From: Sorex araneus
Lineage: Eukaryota > Chordata > Mammalia > Eulipotyphla > Soricidae
Reading direction: 5' to 3'
Assembly (NCBI RefSeq): GCF_027595985.1
Contig: NC_073305.1
Span: forward strand, 114,958,259-115,022,258
DNA length: 64,000 bases
The translations under genes and the position numbers were made by a program. Under the pieces are notes generated by a model that saw only the letters and a list, made by a program, of their open reading frames with translations, was not told where the DNA came from and ran no database searches. This document shows, in pieces, positions 33,234-46,002 of this stretch (position 1 is the stretch's first letter; each line of letters begins with the position of its first letter).

Positions 33234-36200
33234 ATAATGGCCTTTCTTCTGCTCTTCTGAGTGGGTCCTGCCTTCCAGAGAGGGTGCTGGCATTCGGCAC
33301 CTTATTGGGCAGCAGTTCCTGAACGTCCAAAGGAGGTTCCATTTTAGCACTTTGGGACAGGCAAAAGGTTGGAGGCAGAGTGATTTCTCTTTGGATCTTC
33401 TTTTCACTTCATTAATCCAGAATGTCATTGCTAAAGGTGTCTGCCTGAAGTACATGCCTGTCTTATTATTTCAATCCACTTAAAAATATATCCTGCCTTT
33501 AAATTTCTCATTTGTGTGTGTATTTTCCTTTGACTCGTCTCTCTGCTATGTTTAAATGTTGAAAAACCGGGCATTTAAAATGCAGGCTAATTCACAAAAA
33601 ATTAGCCTGCATAAAATATACCTCTCAGATTCTCAATTTCTATAGTTTGGATGTACATGTGAACTACATCTTTGAAACTTGTGATGTTTGCCATCTCTGA
33701 CAGAAATGTCTGCCTCAGGAATGTGCCTTTATTGCACTGAGAATGAAAACCATCCGTTACAGTAAGTGGCCTGACATCTTCATAAGGGACTTTGAAATAC
33801 GCGAAGGAAAATCTTGCCCAGGGATCCAGAGCAATGGTGCGTCTTGTTCTGGTGTACAAAAAGAACAAGAGACACAGAAGACTTGATCTGACTTTCTTGG
33901 TCTAAAAAAATAATGGAGAGGGTTTTCTGGGGTTTTTTCCCCCCCTGGAAACAAAAAACAGTGCAACATGTTGTGCCTGGAGGAGAGAACAAAGGTTGCT
34001 ATTTTTCCTTAATGACAGCACTGAGTCTGAAATTGAGCACAGCAGGTAGGAATAGCATGTATAGATTTCAAAAGGTATCTAAATGTTTCGCATGCACTTC
34101 TCTTAGAATGAGCCTGCACCAAGGGTATTAGCTGTTTTCTTTATTTTTCAACCCAAGCCAAGAGAAAAATAATCCCCGCATTTTTGTCTCTCCCTGCTTT
34201 GATTTACACTCAAAATGGAGAGATTTGACTCCGATGGAAATTGGGACTGAGAAATGCTAACCTCTATCCTGGTGACTTACCACCTTCAATTAATTCCCAG
34301 CCTCAGGGGATAGTTTGTCCAGCCCCTTTCTTTGTTTCTAAAATTGTCATCATTATTGTTTGCTAAATGCATCCCTGTGCTCTTTATAGCATACAGTTTC
34401 AGGATCCTAATGGATTCTCCTATTCTGGCACCTTTCAGAGACAAATTGTGGAGATTGAGAAACTCTCTCTAGCCTGATGGTATTTGATGCAATTAAGAGA
34501 AATCCTAAAAAAGGAGATAAAAAAAATGTAACGTTGACCAAATGTAAGTGTAAACAATGGGAAAAAATTGGAAAAATACAATTTTTTAAAAGATGTTTGT
34601 ACTAAGCAATTTTATCTCCATAGATTAGATATTAGGAGGACAAAAGAGAATCGAACTTGGAAAAATAGCTACAGGGTAATTCAAGGAGGACATGAAAATC
34701 CCAATCATTGCTGGCTATAAGAAATTAGACACTGACCCTCAGCCATATATCAAAAGAGTATAATTAATAGTTGATGAAAAACTAGGTATGAATATTCAAT
34801 TGCCATGCCATGACTGGAAATGTTAATGTGGCTCCAAGAGACAGAATCCAGACACTAGCTATTTAAGAAGAAATTCTTTCCTTCCATATTTATGGACAGA
34901 CCCATAGACAGACGATGAACGTTTGTAGGAGGAAGAAGCATGTCTAGCACTTTGCTAAAAGGCGTGGTAGGAGAGGAAATATGAATGATAATAGAAAACA
35001 ATCCATCATGGTTAGATAATTGAGTAAATTATTGTGTTGAGAAAACACATACACAGAGATTTCTAAGTTAGAATGAATCAATTTTGCAACAATCAGAAGA
35101 AATTGAATCACAAAAAACTCTGTTTAGATCAGGAAGGGATGAATAACAATAAAAAAATGAAGACAGAAAAGCAAGAGCAAAGATCACTGAGGTATAGGAA
35201 TTAAAATGATGAGTGATTTCTATTACAGCCAGGACAATTGCATTTGTGCAACAGTCTGGGCCTCTTTTAGTAAGCCTCACTCTCCCACACTCCCAACAGG
35301 AATAGGGAAAAAGTCTGCATGCCTGAGAAATTCTTACAATCCCTGAAAATCTGTGACCTTTGTGTGCACAGAATTACTTATTTTTTCCCTCTGCATTGCA
35401 GGGAGAAACTCTAGTCATAATAAGTTTAGTTTCTCATCTAAAGTGTATGTCCTTGGAATTATGAGATCATTTTCTTGGGCTGGTTGTCTCTGACTATGTG
35501 GGTATTGCTTAATCCAAATTTTAAATTTGGGGCAGAAGGGAGATATTTGAAATGCAAACAGAGAATGGTAAAACAATAAAGACTCTCTGATGACTAGTAT
35601 AATTCTTTAGCATAATTTGGCGTCCCTTAAATTTCCCCATTTTCTTCTTTGTATGCTTTCTTAGATGAGACAGCAGGTAGGAATAAGCTGAAATGAATTG
35701 AACTGGGGTAGGAGGGATTGGTAAGTACTTCAGTAGGATGTGAAAAGATGAAATACTGAAATTGACTAGATTCCTAGTCTCCTAGAAATGATATCAGAGG
35801 CATTTGTTTTAAAATCAATTTTCTCCTTATTCCTTCCTCAATAAGACTTTGTTGACTGCTTTCACTTTAGTGGTTAAGTGAAAAAGAATAGTGTTTGGGT
35901 TATCTAGAGTCTTACTTTAATGAAAAAATATTACCTTTAATATTTCCTCTGTGTTAACTGACTGGCTTAGGTCTTCATGTGATGAAAACAGATTATCCAA
36001 AGAAATGTTCCACTAAAAGCAGATACCTTTGGACTGGGCATTCATCCTAATGATTCAGCAGCTCAATTTGCCTCCAGCAGAAGTTAGACACTCAAAACAA
36101 GAAAAAAAATGGTGGTGGGGTGAGGAGACAATTGTAGCTCTTGCCCAGTAGTTGAAATTTCTCATGCACTCTCATAGGAGAACCATTTGCTCAGGTTATG

Positions 36201-37258
36201 ACAGTAATAGCTGGATTTACTTAAGATTGAAGAATTATAATGATTTCCCTTCTTCTCTCCCTTACTCTAATCCCAGGAGGCTGACTAACTAAATTCTGCC
36301 ATCTGCAAAGCAGGTGTGACCTTTGAAGGAGGGAAAAGTTACAAAGATGAGTAAAGGACCAAGGGGCAGGCATCATGCAAAGACCGGGTGAGTGGTTCAA
36401 CACAGGGGTACTATCTCACTACTCTCACAAGAGATGGTTGTGCTCATAGACTGGTATTTATTATCCAATTTGAACAAGGTGCAATTTCCATTATTCGGAT
36501 CCTGAAAATGACTTAAAGTCTTATCTTTTCAGTACAACTCATCAATTGCACAAAGCCTGGGAATAGAAATCTTTTCAGTAACTGATTTTGTTCAGAATTG
36601 AATTATTTTCTATGATTAGTTTAGCACCTGTATTTCTTTCCCAGGTAATCTGTAACAAAGGATCACAGACTGGGAGTCTTACAGAAATTTAGTGTAACAA
36701 TGTTCCATAGCTCAAAGTTATCTTGGCAGAGTTTATTCCTTCTGAGGAGCGTGAACAAGTACCTGTTGGAATCCACTCCTCTAGCTTCTGGTGGTCTTTA
36801 GTCAATTTTAGATATCCCTTAGCTTGTACCTGCGTCATCCCAATCATAAAGGTACTCAATGTGTACATGTCTCTATGTTAAAAATTTTGCTTCTTTATAA
36901 AGATGGCAGTCATGGCATAGGGTACACACCATCACCTTCCTTTAACTTGGTTATCTTGATTAAGACTACCTCCAAAAAAGGTCTCATTGAGGGTTCCAGG
37001 GGATAAGATTCAAAGTATCATTTCTCAGATAACATGACTCAATCCATGACACTATCCAAATTGTGAGAACTCAATTTTTTTACAATTGTCTTTAAATGAG
37101 AATGATGACCTATAAGAAGGCTCCCAACATTTCCAAAAGCCTTCTGCATAACTCTCTCAAAGAAACAGTTTCAAATCCTTTCCAAATGAAGCTGTGACTC
37201 TTACTACCCAAGGAACATAAATAACAACTACAATGGTAGTTAATCTCATTCCACCTGT
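33234..37258. other. 4-kb unassigned stretch
   Basis: Read on both strands. I see no SINE, L1 tail or recognisable coding domain. A 13-bp perfect hairpin is annotated separately. ORFs at 33602-34131 and 35068-35280 have no family signature. Unique or anciently repetitive DNA is likely. Confidence 0.4.
33580..33612. other. Perfect 13-bp-stem hairpin
   Basis: atgcaggctaatt (33580-33592) and its exact reverse complement aattagcctgcat (33600-33612) are separated by a 7-base loop, cacaaaa. Confidence 0.9.
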
Positions 37259-37266
37259 GTGAGTTT

Positions 37267-37277
37267 GTGTGTGTGTG

Positions 37278-37368
<91 letters not shown>
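37267..37368. repeat. Compound (TG)n(GA)n microsatellite
   Basis: TG-rich tract to about 37308 followed by about 60 bp of GA. It abuts the poly(A)-end side of an antisense SINE, consistent with growth from a SINE tail. Confidence 0.97.
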
Positions 37369-37370
<2 letters not shown>

Positions 37371-37520
37371 GGCTATGCTCAGGGCTTACTTCTGGCTCTG
37401 CACTCATGAATTACTCCTGGCTGGCAGGCTTGGGGGAACCATAAGGGATACTGAGGATTTAACTTGAGTTGACTGTATGCAAGGCAAAACCCTTACCTCA
37501 CGGTACTATCTCTCCAGCTC
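37369..37520 (-). mobile_element. Type B SINE, antisense
   Basis: gctcagggcttacttctggc, ctgcactcatgaattactcc, and reverse head cggtactatctctccagc. Confidence 0.75.
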
Positions 37521-39149
37521 CCTCCTGCCACAATTTGAGGTAAATTACTAGGACTCCAAATTTCCTTCCCGTGACTTGTCTTTGTTGAAAAGAAGGATGT
37601 CACAGTCTAACTAAAGTTCCCCCAAAGAGTGCAGTATCAATGGATGAAATACCTATATCTACCAGAAATTCTATCTCTGCTATTTACTTCCCTTTCTGTT
37701 GAGATTGGAAAGAACCTTAATATTGATGTTTTTCTAAGTGGTACCAATGCTTAGACATCTGAAAACACAATTCCCTTCCTTCAACTTGATATTCCTCTGC
37801 TGAAAATATGAGGACATTGCCTTAGCATTGGGATCAGAGATATTTGAGGACTTCATATAATGTCTCTCTTCACTTGATATTACAAATTATGCAATTGCGT
37901 CATGAAGCTTTTGAAATCATACCATTTCAGGAAGCCTGTTTAACCACATCTGGGATCTTGGACATATGGGGAGATAACACCATAGAACTTCAAAGATGGT
38001 TTAAGACAGCATGATTTAAAAATAAGTGGTATGAAAATGAACCAATTTTATAGGCATCAGATTATAGTTATCCTTTTATTACTGTATGGAATTGTTCTTC
38101 CTACAATTGAGTCCTTTTCAGAAACAAGAATGCTATGAAATATGAAGCACCTATGAAGAGCTTTAGCCTCCACATGTAGGTCTCATATGGGAACGACTCT
38201 GATGTGTGTTCCAGGATTAACGCCTACAGATCTCCCTTTAGGTATTTACCTAGCAAAGTTACATCACAAACACCAAAAACTGACCATAGGGATGTTGATT
38301 TAAATAATTTAGGGACTTAGAAAAAAAACATGATCAAAAACTCATACTGTTAAATGGAATTTTGGGGGTCACATATATGGATTTTATTTATCACTTATAT
38401 TTTATAAGGAATTGTATCCTAAGTACATCCAACCAAAATAGTGATGAGTTGGTGATGAGGCAGGTGTGTGAGGGAGCACAAAGAATGGGGTCCTTTGGAA
38501 ACCTAAGTAATAAAAATCAAATGGTCTCCCTTATGATTGTGAGCAGAAGGAAGTTCTTGAGAAAAATGGCAGTTTTTCCTCCTCTAGTATTCTTTCCACA
38601 AGTTGGGTAATGAGACCAGGTGAAACTATTTTTTTAATAGAGAGTAATGAAAAAAACATATTGTCCATAGAAGAAAGCATATTTTAGCTTTGGCTTTTTA
38701 AGCCTGCATTGTAACACATACATTTAGTTTTTAATACAAGTACTTGGCTATTATTTCTGGCAAAAGAAAGAGTGTTTACTATTTGTGAAAAGCTGAAATA
38801 AGAAGGACTGAATTATTTTATCATTTTGTGAAAATTGGTTTTTTCTTTTGACTGACATAAAGAACTTTTCCTGCAGTCTGTTAGAAAGTAATTGCAATCA
38901 CTAAAATATATGTGCCAGACTCTCAAGTTGAATAGATGGGTGAAAGTTGACTTTGTACACTGCTCACATGCCATCTACTTTACTGATACTCAGAACAGAT
39001 TTAATAGGTACAGAAAAATACTTCTGTCTGAGTGATAAACAAAAACCAAATGAATCGTGAGAGAAAATAGAATACAAAAGGCTATGTTGAGGAGTATAGG
39101 AGAGATGCTGTGAACCAACATTCTAAAAGTTCTACAATATATTCACTCT
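37521..39149. other. No recognised feature
   Basis: AT-rich sequence without SINE/L1 signatures. The 82-codon ORF at 38362-38610 shows no domain. Confidence 0.4.
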
Positions 39150-39290
39150 TGAAGCTAGAGAGATGTCAGAAGGTAAAGCACTTACCTTCTCTGTGCCCAG
39201 CCCAATTCAATCCCCAACTCTACATGGACTGCTGAAAACTATCAGGAGTAATTCCTTAGTGTAGAGCCAGGACTAAGCTCTGAGCATCCC

Positions 39291-39292
<2 letters not shown>
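39150..39292 (+). mobile_element. Type B SINE, diverged, with (CA)n tail
   Basis: gaagctagagagatgtcaga head, cagcccaattcaatcccc B-box region and gagccaggactaagctctg. The usual poly(A) end is replaced by a CA tract. Confidence 0.65.
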
Positions 39293-39329
<37 letters not shown>

Positions 39330-39345
39330 ACACAACACACACATA
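39293..39345. repeat. (CA)n microsatellite
   Basis: Mostly CA dinucleotides with minor interruptions, directly at the 3' end of a SINE. Confidence 0.95.
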
Positions 39346-39464
39346 TGTAATACTTCCTTTGACTGCTAAAAGTCACCCATTGTTCATGCCCCACTTGAAC
39401 ACAGGTGAACATACTTACTAAAACCTCTTGCTTCTGGGAGGAAAGTAGATATAGTAGTCTTATT

Positions 39465-39643
39465 ATTATTTGGAAGTGGGTTTGGGGGAAGCCCATACAT
39501 CTGTGCTCAGGGCTTACTCCTGGATCTGAGCTCAGGAATCACTTGTGAGGAGCTTGGGGAACCATATGGGGTGCCAGGGAATCAACTCATGTTGGTTGTG
39601 TTCAAGGCAAGCATCCTATCCATTGTACTATCTCTCTGGCCCC
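39465..39643 (-). mobile_element. Type B-like SINE, antisense
   Basis: Perfect 12-bp duplication agtagtcttatt at 39453-39464 and 39644-39655. Reverse body and head are recognisable (gtactatctctctggcccc). Confidence 0.88.
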
Positions 39644-40559
39644 AGTAGTCTTATTCTTTGTTCTGGTCACAAGAAAAGTAATAGAGAGTCTACCTGGAGA
39701 GCCTGATAAAGAGCATTCAGTGCACTGGCAGGATGAGCAACCCACCTCCATCCCACAGTGATAATAATTGGCAAGAGGAAGAGTATGCCTGAACCATATT
39801 TAGGGCTGAAGTAGTCCAGCAGATTTGAAAAGTGAAGAAACTAGTCCAGAGTCCATCCTATGGGTCTTCTTTCTTGCCTTACCATAGATTGAATCATGTG
39901 CTTATACTCCACCAATAAAAAAATGCTCCCAGAGGCCCATGAACTGACTCCAGCACCAAGGAAGCTCATTCACTGGCCATGATCCAGAGACTCGTAAATA
40001 AATCTTGAAAGAGATCAACAAGTTGCAGAATTTCTCTCAGGTTTCTCTCAAGGCTGTGTTTTTCAGATCACCCCAAAGGAGGACTAATAACCCAGCACCC
40101 ATCCAAACAGTGACCTTGCAGCCAAAAACCTCCACACTGCACAATTGCAGCCATGGTCCTAGCCAGACTCCACTGCTCGGGATGAGCCTCATTCAGAAAT
40201 TAATCTGTTGAAAACCTCAGGTATGCAGCTTTTGTGACTGAAATCTCCAGACTTTCAGGAATCAGAGATAGTCTACCTTCCTGTACTTGCCTATACTTTT
40301 GGAAGCTCTGCATAATGTACACACCCCAAAGCCACCATTCAGTAAAAAATTTAACTCCATCTGTATTATCCTGTTAAAATGTCAGACTTCCAGTAGCAAC
40401 ATCTCAAACTCTGTAACACTGATAAACCAGGAATAGCACACCAGATTGGATAGGATGGAATGCAGAAGGCAGCCATCTCTCTTAACCAAATATAAAAGTA
40501 GGGAAGGGATATTCTTGATAATCTTTTAGTATCAATTTTGCAAACCACAAGGCCCAAAA

Positions 40560-40562
40560 GGG

Positions 40563-40593
<31 letters not shown>

Positions 40594-40613
40594 GGAGAGA
40601 GAGAAAGAGAGAA

Positions 40614-40665
<52 letters not shown>
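40560..40665. repeat. (GA)n microsatellite
   Basis: About 105 bp of GA with GGGA and AAAGA interruptions, located at the conserved GA seed of the L1-type tail. Confidence 0.95.
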
Positions 40666-40667
<2 letters not shown>

Positions 40668-43410
40668 GTGTCTGCCATAAAGGCAGGTAGGGGGTGGGTG
40701 GTGATGGGAGGGAACCAAAAACGAAGAAAAAATATTTATATAAACACAGAAAGCTTAAACTGTAACATCATAGTAATCTCTTATACAAGGGCTTAATGGC
40801 TCCATGGTGAGATACAACATCTTCACTTTCTTCTAAGGAAACATTTTTTGATCATTCTTTTAGCAAATTATTTATAACAAGCAATACTAAACAAATTATT
40901 GAGGGACTGCTATGAGGGGGCAGGCTTAAGAGGTGGTTGGGAAAATTGGAAATGGTGGTGGGAAGGTGCAATTATGTGAGGATACAGAATTTGAGTATAA
41001 TAAAAATTTCTATGATGAAGGACAAATTGGGTCATTTTCTCTGGGACTAAATTTGAAGGAAATTATTAGCCAAAGAGGATCCTTTGAGGATTCTAATTTT
41101 TCTGTGCCAGAGTATAGTCATGGAATTGGTATCGGTGACACTAATATGAGATCTACAGAAAAAAAAAAACTTAGAACAGGCAGAAACAAGAGCCACACCA
41201 CTGACAAACCTGCATTAACAGCGAGTATATTTTCTAATGGCAATGCAGATCTAAAGAACACTAAGAAGCCCTAACTATAGTCATGCTGAACTTTCAGGAT
41301 TATATAATGCTAAGCAGTCATTTCCAGGTATTCTCAAAGCTACTGCTGATAAAGATAAAAGTGAAATTGAGAATCTAGAAGTCAAAGAGATTGGAGACAG
41401 TAGATGTTCTTTGAATTTGTCTAATAACTTTATATTGAGCACATCAAATCTTGCACTAAATGAAACAACTTATTTCACCAACTTTTTTGAAATGAGGAAA
41501 AATGAAAGTTCCAAAGGATCATGGGAAATTTAAAAATACAGAAGAATTGATGAATGAAGTTGAACAGGAAATGGAGAAACTTTTAATTACAGGGAGTACT
41601 TTGTCAGCTGGTGGTGGTGAAGAAGGTAAAACAGAGATGTTGAGTGCCACACCAGTGATGGCCAAATCTCTGACTATAGACTGTCTGGAATTGGCATTAC
41701 CCCTGAACTGGCTTGTCAACTCAGTGAATTATTTGGTCCTGTTGGTATTGACTCAGTATCTCTAACAGTTAAGGATTGTGTGGTTCATATAGATCTCAAT
41801 CTAGCTAAAGTGATTCATGAGAAATGGAAAAAGTCTGTAATTGAATGACAGTGACAGGAAGAGATATTCTTGGGCAAACTTACACGAGATACTTCCCTGG
41901 TTGAACATTGTGGTTTTGATAGTACTGAACAGAAAACAGGCAAAAAATCTCTAAAGACTTTAGCAGCATCCGAAATGCTACCCTTATTGGATCATCGGAA
42001 TACTCAAACTAAAGAAGTTTCACTCAGAGAAATAATGTCAGAAGAAATTGCCTTACGGGAAAAGCATGGTTTGAAAAGGGATCCACTTATGTTTGAAAAA
42101 GATTGTGCCACTAAAATAAAAGAGAAGCAGCTCTTTAAGATATTTCCAGCCATAAACAACTCCCATAATAAAAAAGCTGGGGTAGCCATCCTAGTATAAG
42201 GCCACATTTATTTCAGACTGAAGAAGGTGACAAGAGACGGTGAAGGTCATTTCTTATTGATAAAGGGATCTGTACAACAGGAAGAACTTACAATATTAAA
42301 AGTATATGCACTTAATGAGGGACCAGCAAAGTACTTAAAACAACTAGGCATAGACTTGAAGAAAGACATTGATAGCAACACAATACTAGTGGGAGACTTC
42401 AATACCTCTTTATCACCTCTTGATAGATCAACAAGACTCAAGCTTAGCAAAGACATACTTCATCTGAGGGAAGAAATGGAAGAAGGGGACTTAGTAGATA
42501 TATACAGGACACTTCATCTTCAAAAATCTGAATACACATTCTTCTCAAGTGTGCATGGAATATTCTCCAAGATAGACCACATGCTGAGCCACAAAACATA
42601 CCTCCATAAAATTAAGAAGATAGAGATTGTATCAATGATATTCTCAGACCATGATGCACTAAAGTTAGAAATAAATCACACACACAAACAGAAAACAAAA
42701 TCAAACACCTGGAAATTAAAGAGCTCACTATTGGACAACAATTGGCTTAGAAAGGAAATCAAAGAGGAAATCAAAAGATTTCTGGAAACGAACAAAATGA
42801 GGACATGAGTTACCAAAACTTATGGGACACAGCAAAAGCTGTGTTAAGAAGAAAGTTTATAGTTCTACAAGCATTCCTTAGGAAGGAGGAGCGAACCCAC
42901 ATAAGTAACCTAACCTCACAGCTTAAGAACTTGGAGAATGACCAACAAAAGGAGCCCAATCAAACAGGAGAAAGGAAATAATAAAACTCAGAGCAGAAAT
43001 TGCAAGACCAAACAAACAAACAAAAATCTAAAAGATCAATGAAACCAAGAGCTTGTTCTTTGAGAAAAGAAACAAAATCGATAAACCTCTAGCAAGATTC
43101 ACAAAAAAAGGGAGAGAGAAAACCCTAATAAACTGAATCAGAAATGAAAAGGGGGACATTACAACAGAAATTACAGAAATTCAAAGGATCCTCAGAGATT
43201 ACTTTGAGAATCTTTATGCCATGAAACATGGAAACCTCGAGGAAATGGATAAATTCCTCGATTCCTATAGCTCCCAAGGCTGAACCAAGAAGACCTGGAA
43301 TACCTGAATTGACATATCACCATCAAGGAAATTGAAACAGTAATATAAAGTCTTAACAAGCACAATATCCTGCCCCATATGGTGGATTCACTAGTGAATT
43401 CTTCCAAACC

Positions 43411-43583
43411 TTTTTTTTTTCTTTTTATGTCACACCCGGTGATGCACATGGGTCGCTTCTGGCTCTGCACTCAGGAATTACTCCTGGCGGTGCTCAGGGG
43501 GCCATATGGGATGCTGGGAATCGAACCCGGGTCAACCGTGTGCAAGGCAAACGCCCTATCCGCTGTACTATCACTCCAGCCTG
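43411..43583 (-). mobile_element. Type B SINE, antisense, inside the L1 (level 4)
   Basis: Perfect 15-bp duplication gaattcttccaaacc at 43396-43410 and 43584-43598. Removing it restores the continuity of the L1 ORF2 reading. The copy is well preserved (gggaatcgaacccgggtc), so it is younger than the L1. Confidence 0.95.
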
Positions 43584-43594
43584 GAATTCTTCCA

Positions 43595-44522
43595 AACCTT
43601 TAAAGAGGACTTACTCCCAATCCACTTTAAGCTTTTCCAGGAAATCGAAGTATCAAAAACACTTCCAAACAGTTTCTGTGAAGCAAATATCACCCTGATA
43701 TCAAAAGCAGACAAAGATACCACAAAGAAAGAGAATTACAGACCGATATCCCTGATGAACACAGATGCAAAGATTCTCAACAAAATACAAGCAAATAGAA
43801 TCCAACAACTCATCAAAAAGATCATACACCATGACCAAGTAGGATTCATCCCAGGGATGCAAGGATGGTTTAACATTTGCAAGTCAATCAGCATAATTCA
43901 TCATATCAATAAAAGAAATAATAAAAACCATATGATCATATCAATAGATGCAGAGAAAGCATTTGACAAGATCCAGCACCCATTTATGATGAAAACTCTC
44001 AGCAAAATGGGCATTAAAGGAACTTCCCTCAATAAAGTCAAAGCCATCTACCAAAAGCCCATGACAAGTATCATTCTCAATGGGGAAAAACTAAAAACCT
44101 TCCCTCTAAGATCAGGCACAAGACAAGGTTGCCAGCTTTCGCCACTCCTATTCAATATAGTACTGGAAGTCCTGGCCATAGCAGTTAGACAAGGAAAAGA
44201 TATCAAGGGCATACAGATAGGAAAGGAAGAAGTCAAGTTATCACTATTTGCAAATGATATGATACTATACTTAGAAAACCCTAAGTACTCTACAGAAAAG
44301 CCCCTAGAAACAATAAGTCAATATAGTAAGGTGGCAGTCTACAAAATCAGCATCCAAAAGTCCATGGCTTTCTTATATACAAATAATGAAAGAGAAGAAA
44401 AACACATTAAAAAAACAAGCCCATTCACAGTAGTACCTCAGAAAATCAAGTACCTTGGAATCAGCTTAACAAAAGATGTAAAGGACCTATACAAAGAAAA
44501 TTACAAAACACTACTTCAATAA
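43595..44522 (+). pseudogene. L1 ORF2 reverse-transcriptase segment, inactive
   Basis: The longest surviving L1 reading frame. The RT fingers/palm motifs are present: [27 protein letters not shown] (first catalytic Asp block), [18 protein letters not shown], then [15 protein letters not shown]. The usual FADD box reads FAND (Asn codon 44253-44255), which removes one of the two metal-binding aspartates. The frame closes at 44520-44522. The first codons of the open frame lie in the SINE and do not belong to L1. Confidence 0.9.
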
Positions 44523-45425
44523 ATAAAAGATGACACTAGGAAATGGAGATACATCCCCTGCTCATGGATAGGAAGAATTAACATGATCAAAATGGCAATA
44601 CTTCCCAAAGTACTATACAAATTTAATGTGGTCCCTATCAGGATACCAATGACATTTTCCAAAGAAATAGACAAAACACTCCTGAAATTCATATGGAACA
44701 ATAAACCCCCATGAATAGTAAAGCAATCCTTGGGAAAAAGAAGATGGGTGACAACACCTTCCCCTATTTAAAACTCTACTACAAAGCAGTAGTAATTAAA
44801 ACAGCATGGTATTGGGCTAGAAACATACCTGCAGAATTGAATATCCTGTCACAGACCCCCAAATATATGGCCACTTAATCTTTGACAAAGGAGCAAGAAA
44901 TGCAAAGTGGAACAAGGAAATCCTTTTCAACAAGTGGTGCTGGGAAAACTGGATAGCTACCTGCCAAAAAATGAACTCTGACCTCTTTCTAATGCCAGGC
45001 ACAAACGTCAGATCAAAGTATACTAAAGACCTCAATATCAGACATGAATCTATAAGGTTCACAGAAGAAAATGTAGGTAGAACTCTCCATGACTCTTCCA
45101 TTGAAGCTAAAAGCATCTTTAAGGTTGAAACAGCACTGACCATGCAAGTGGAAGCAAACATAAACAAATGGGACTACATCAAACTAAGAAGCTTCTGCAC
45201 TTCAAAAGAAACAGTGACCAAAATACAGAAAGTGCCCACAAAATAGGAAAGAATATTTACCCACTACCCATCTGATAAGGGATTAATATCCAGGATATAC
45301 AAGACACTAGTAGAATTGTATAAGAAAAAAACCTCCAACCCCACCAAAAAATGGGGAGAAGAAATAAACAGAAGTTTCCTCAAAAAGGAAATGCAAATGG
45401 CCAAAAGGCACATGAAAAAATGCTC

Positions 45426-46002
45426 TATGTTGATCCACTTATATGCAAACACGGAAAGTATTATGTTGAGTGAAATGAGTCAGAAAGAAAGAGACAGACA
45501 TAGAAAGATTGCACTCATATGTGGAATATAAAGTAGCAGAGAGGTTCAAGCTTGCAATGATGCAACTTCTGGCAGATATTTCTCTGGACTTAGTTACTAA
45601 AATACTAAAATACAGAAATCCAAAACCTTTTGGCCACTATTGTAGCCACACGACCTCATATCTCTTCATTCTCAGCAATGGAAAACAATCAAATGCTTCC
45701 TTTCCAGCAGGTCTGACTTTGGGTGGGGGGGGACTCCAAACAATAATAGTGTTTTTTGTTAAAATATTGAATGTAATCAAAGTAAAGAGAAAGTAAAGTG
45801 AAATTTATCAGCTACACAAGTGGGGGGGGCTGGGGAGGTGAGGGGGTGGGGGGGAGGTTTACTGTGGTTCTTGGTGGTGGAATATGTGCACTGGTGAAGG
45901 GATGGGTGTTTGAGCATTGTGTAACTGAGACTTAAGCATGAAAGCTTTGTGACTTGCCACATGGTGATTCAATAAAAAATGAAAAATAAAAATAATAAAA
46001 TA
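45426..46002 (+). mobile_element. Second L1 3' end inserted in the L1 (level 4)
   Basis: Perfect 11-bp duplication aaaaaatgctc at 45415-45425 and 46003-46013. It holds the last part of an L1 (gttgagtgaaatgagtcag, gtggaatataaagtagcaga) and a 3' UTR of a different subfamily with a G-rich run at 45822-45857, ggtgattcaata and an A-rich tail. The host L1 reading continues after it (ccacattgctagtcatcagg). Confidence 0.92.

Noticed and set aside
33700-33800. Splice-donor-like cagtaagtgg near 33760 as evidence of an exon
   Set aside because: No matching acceptor, no conserved reading frame and no recognisable protein nearby; such motifs are frequent by chance.
40933-42199. Plus-strand ORFs considered as an active N4BP2-like gene
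   Set aside because: Several stops and frameshifts, 5' truncation, no introns, and interruption by L1 show a dead retrocopy.
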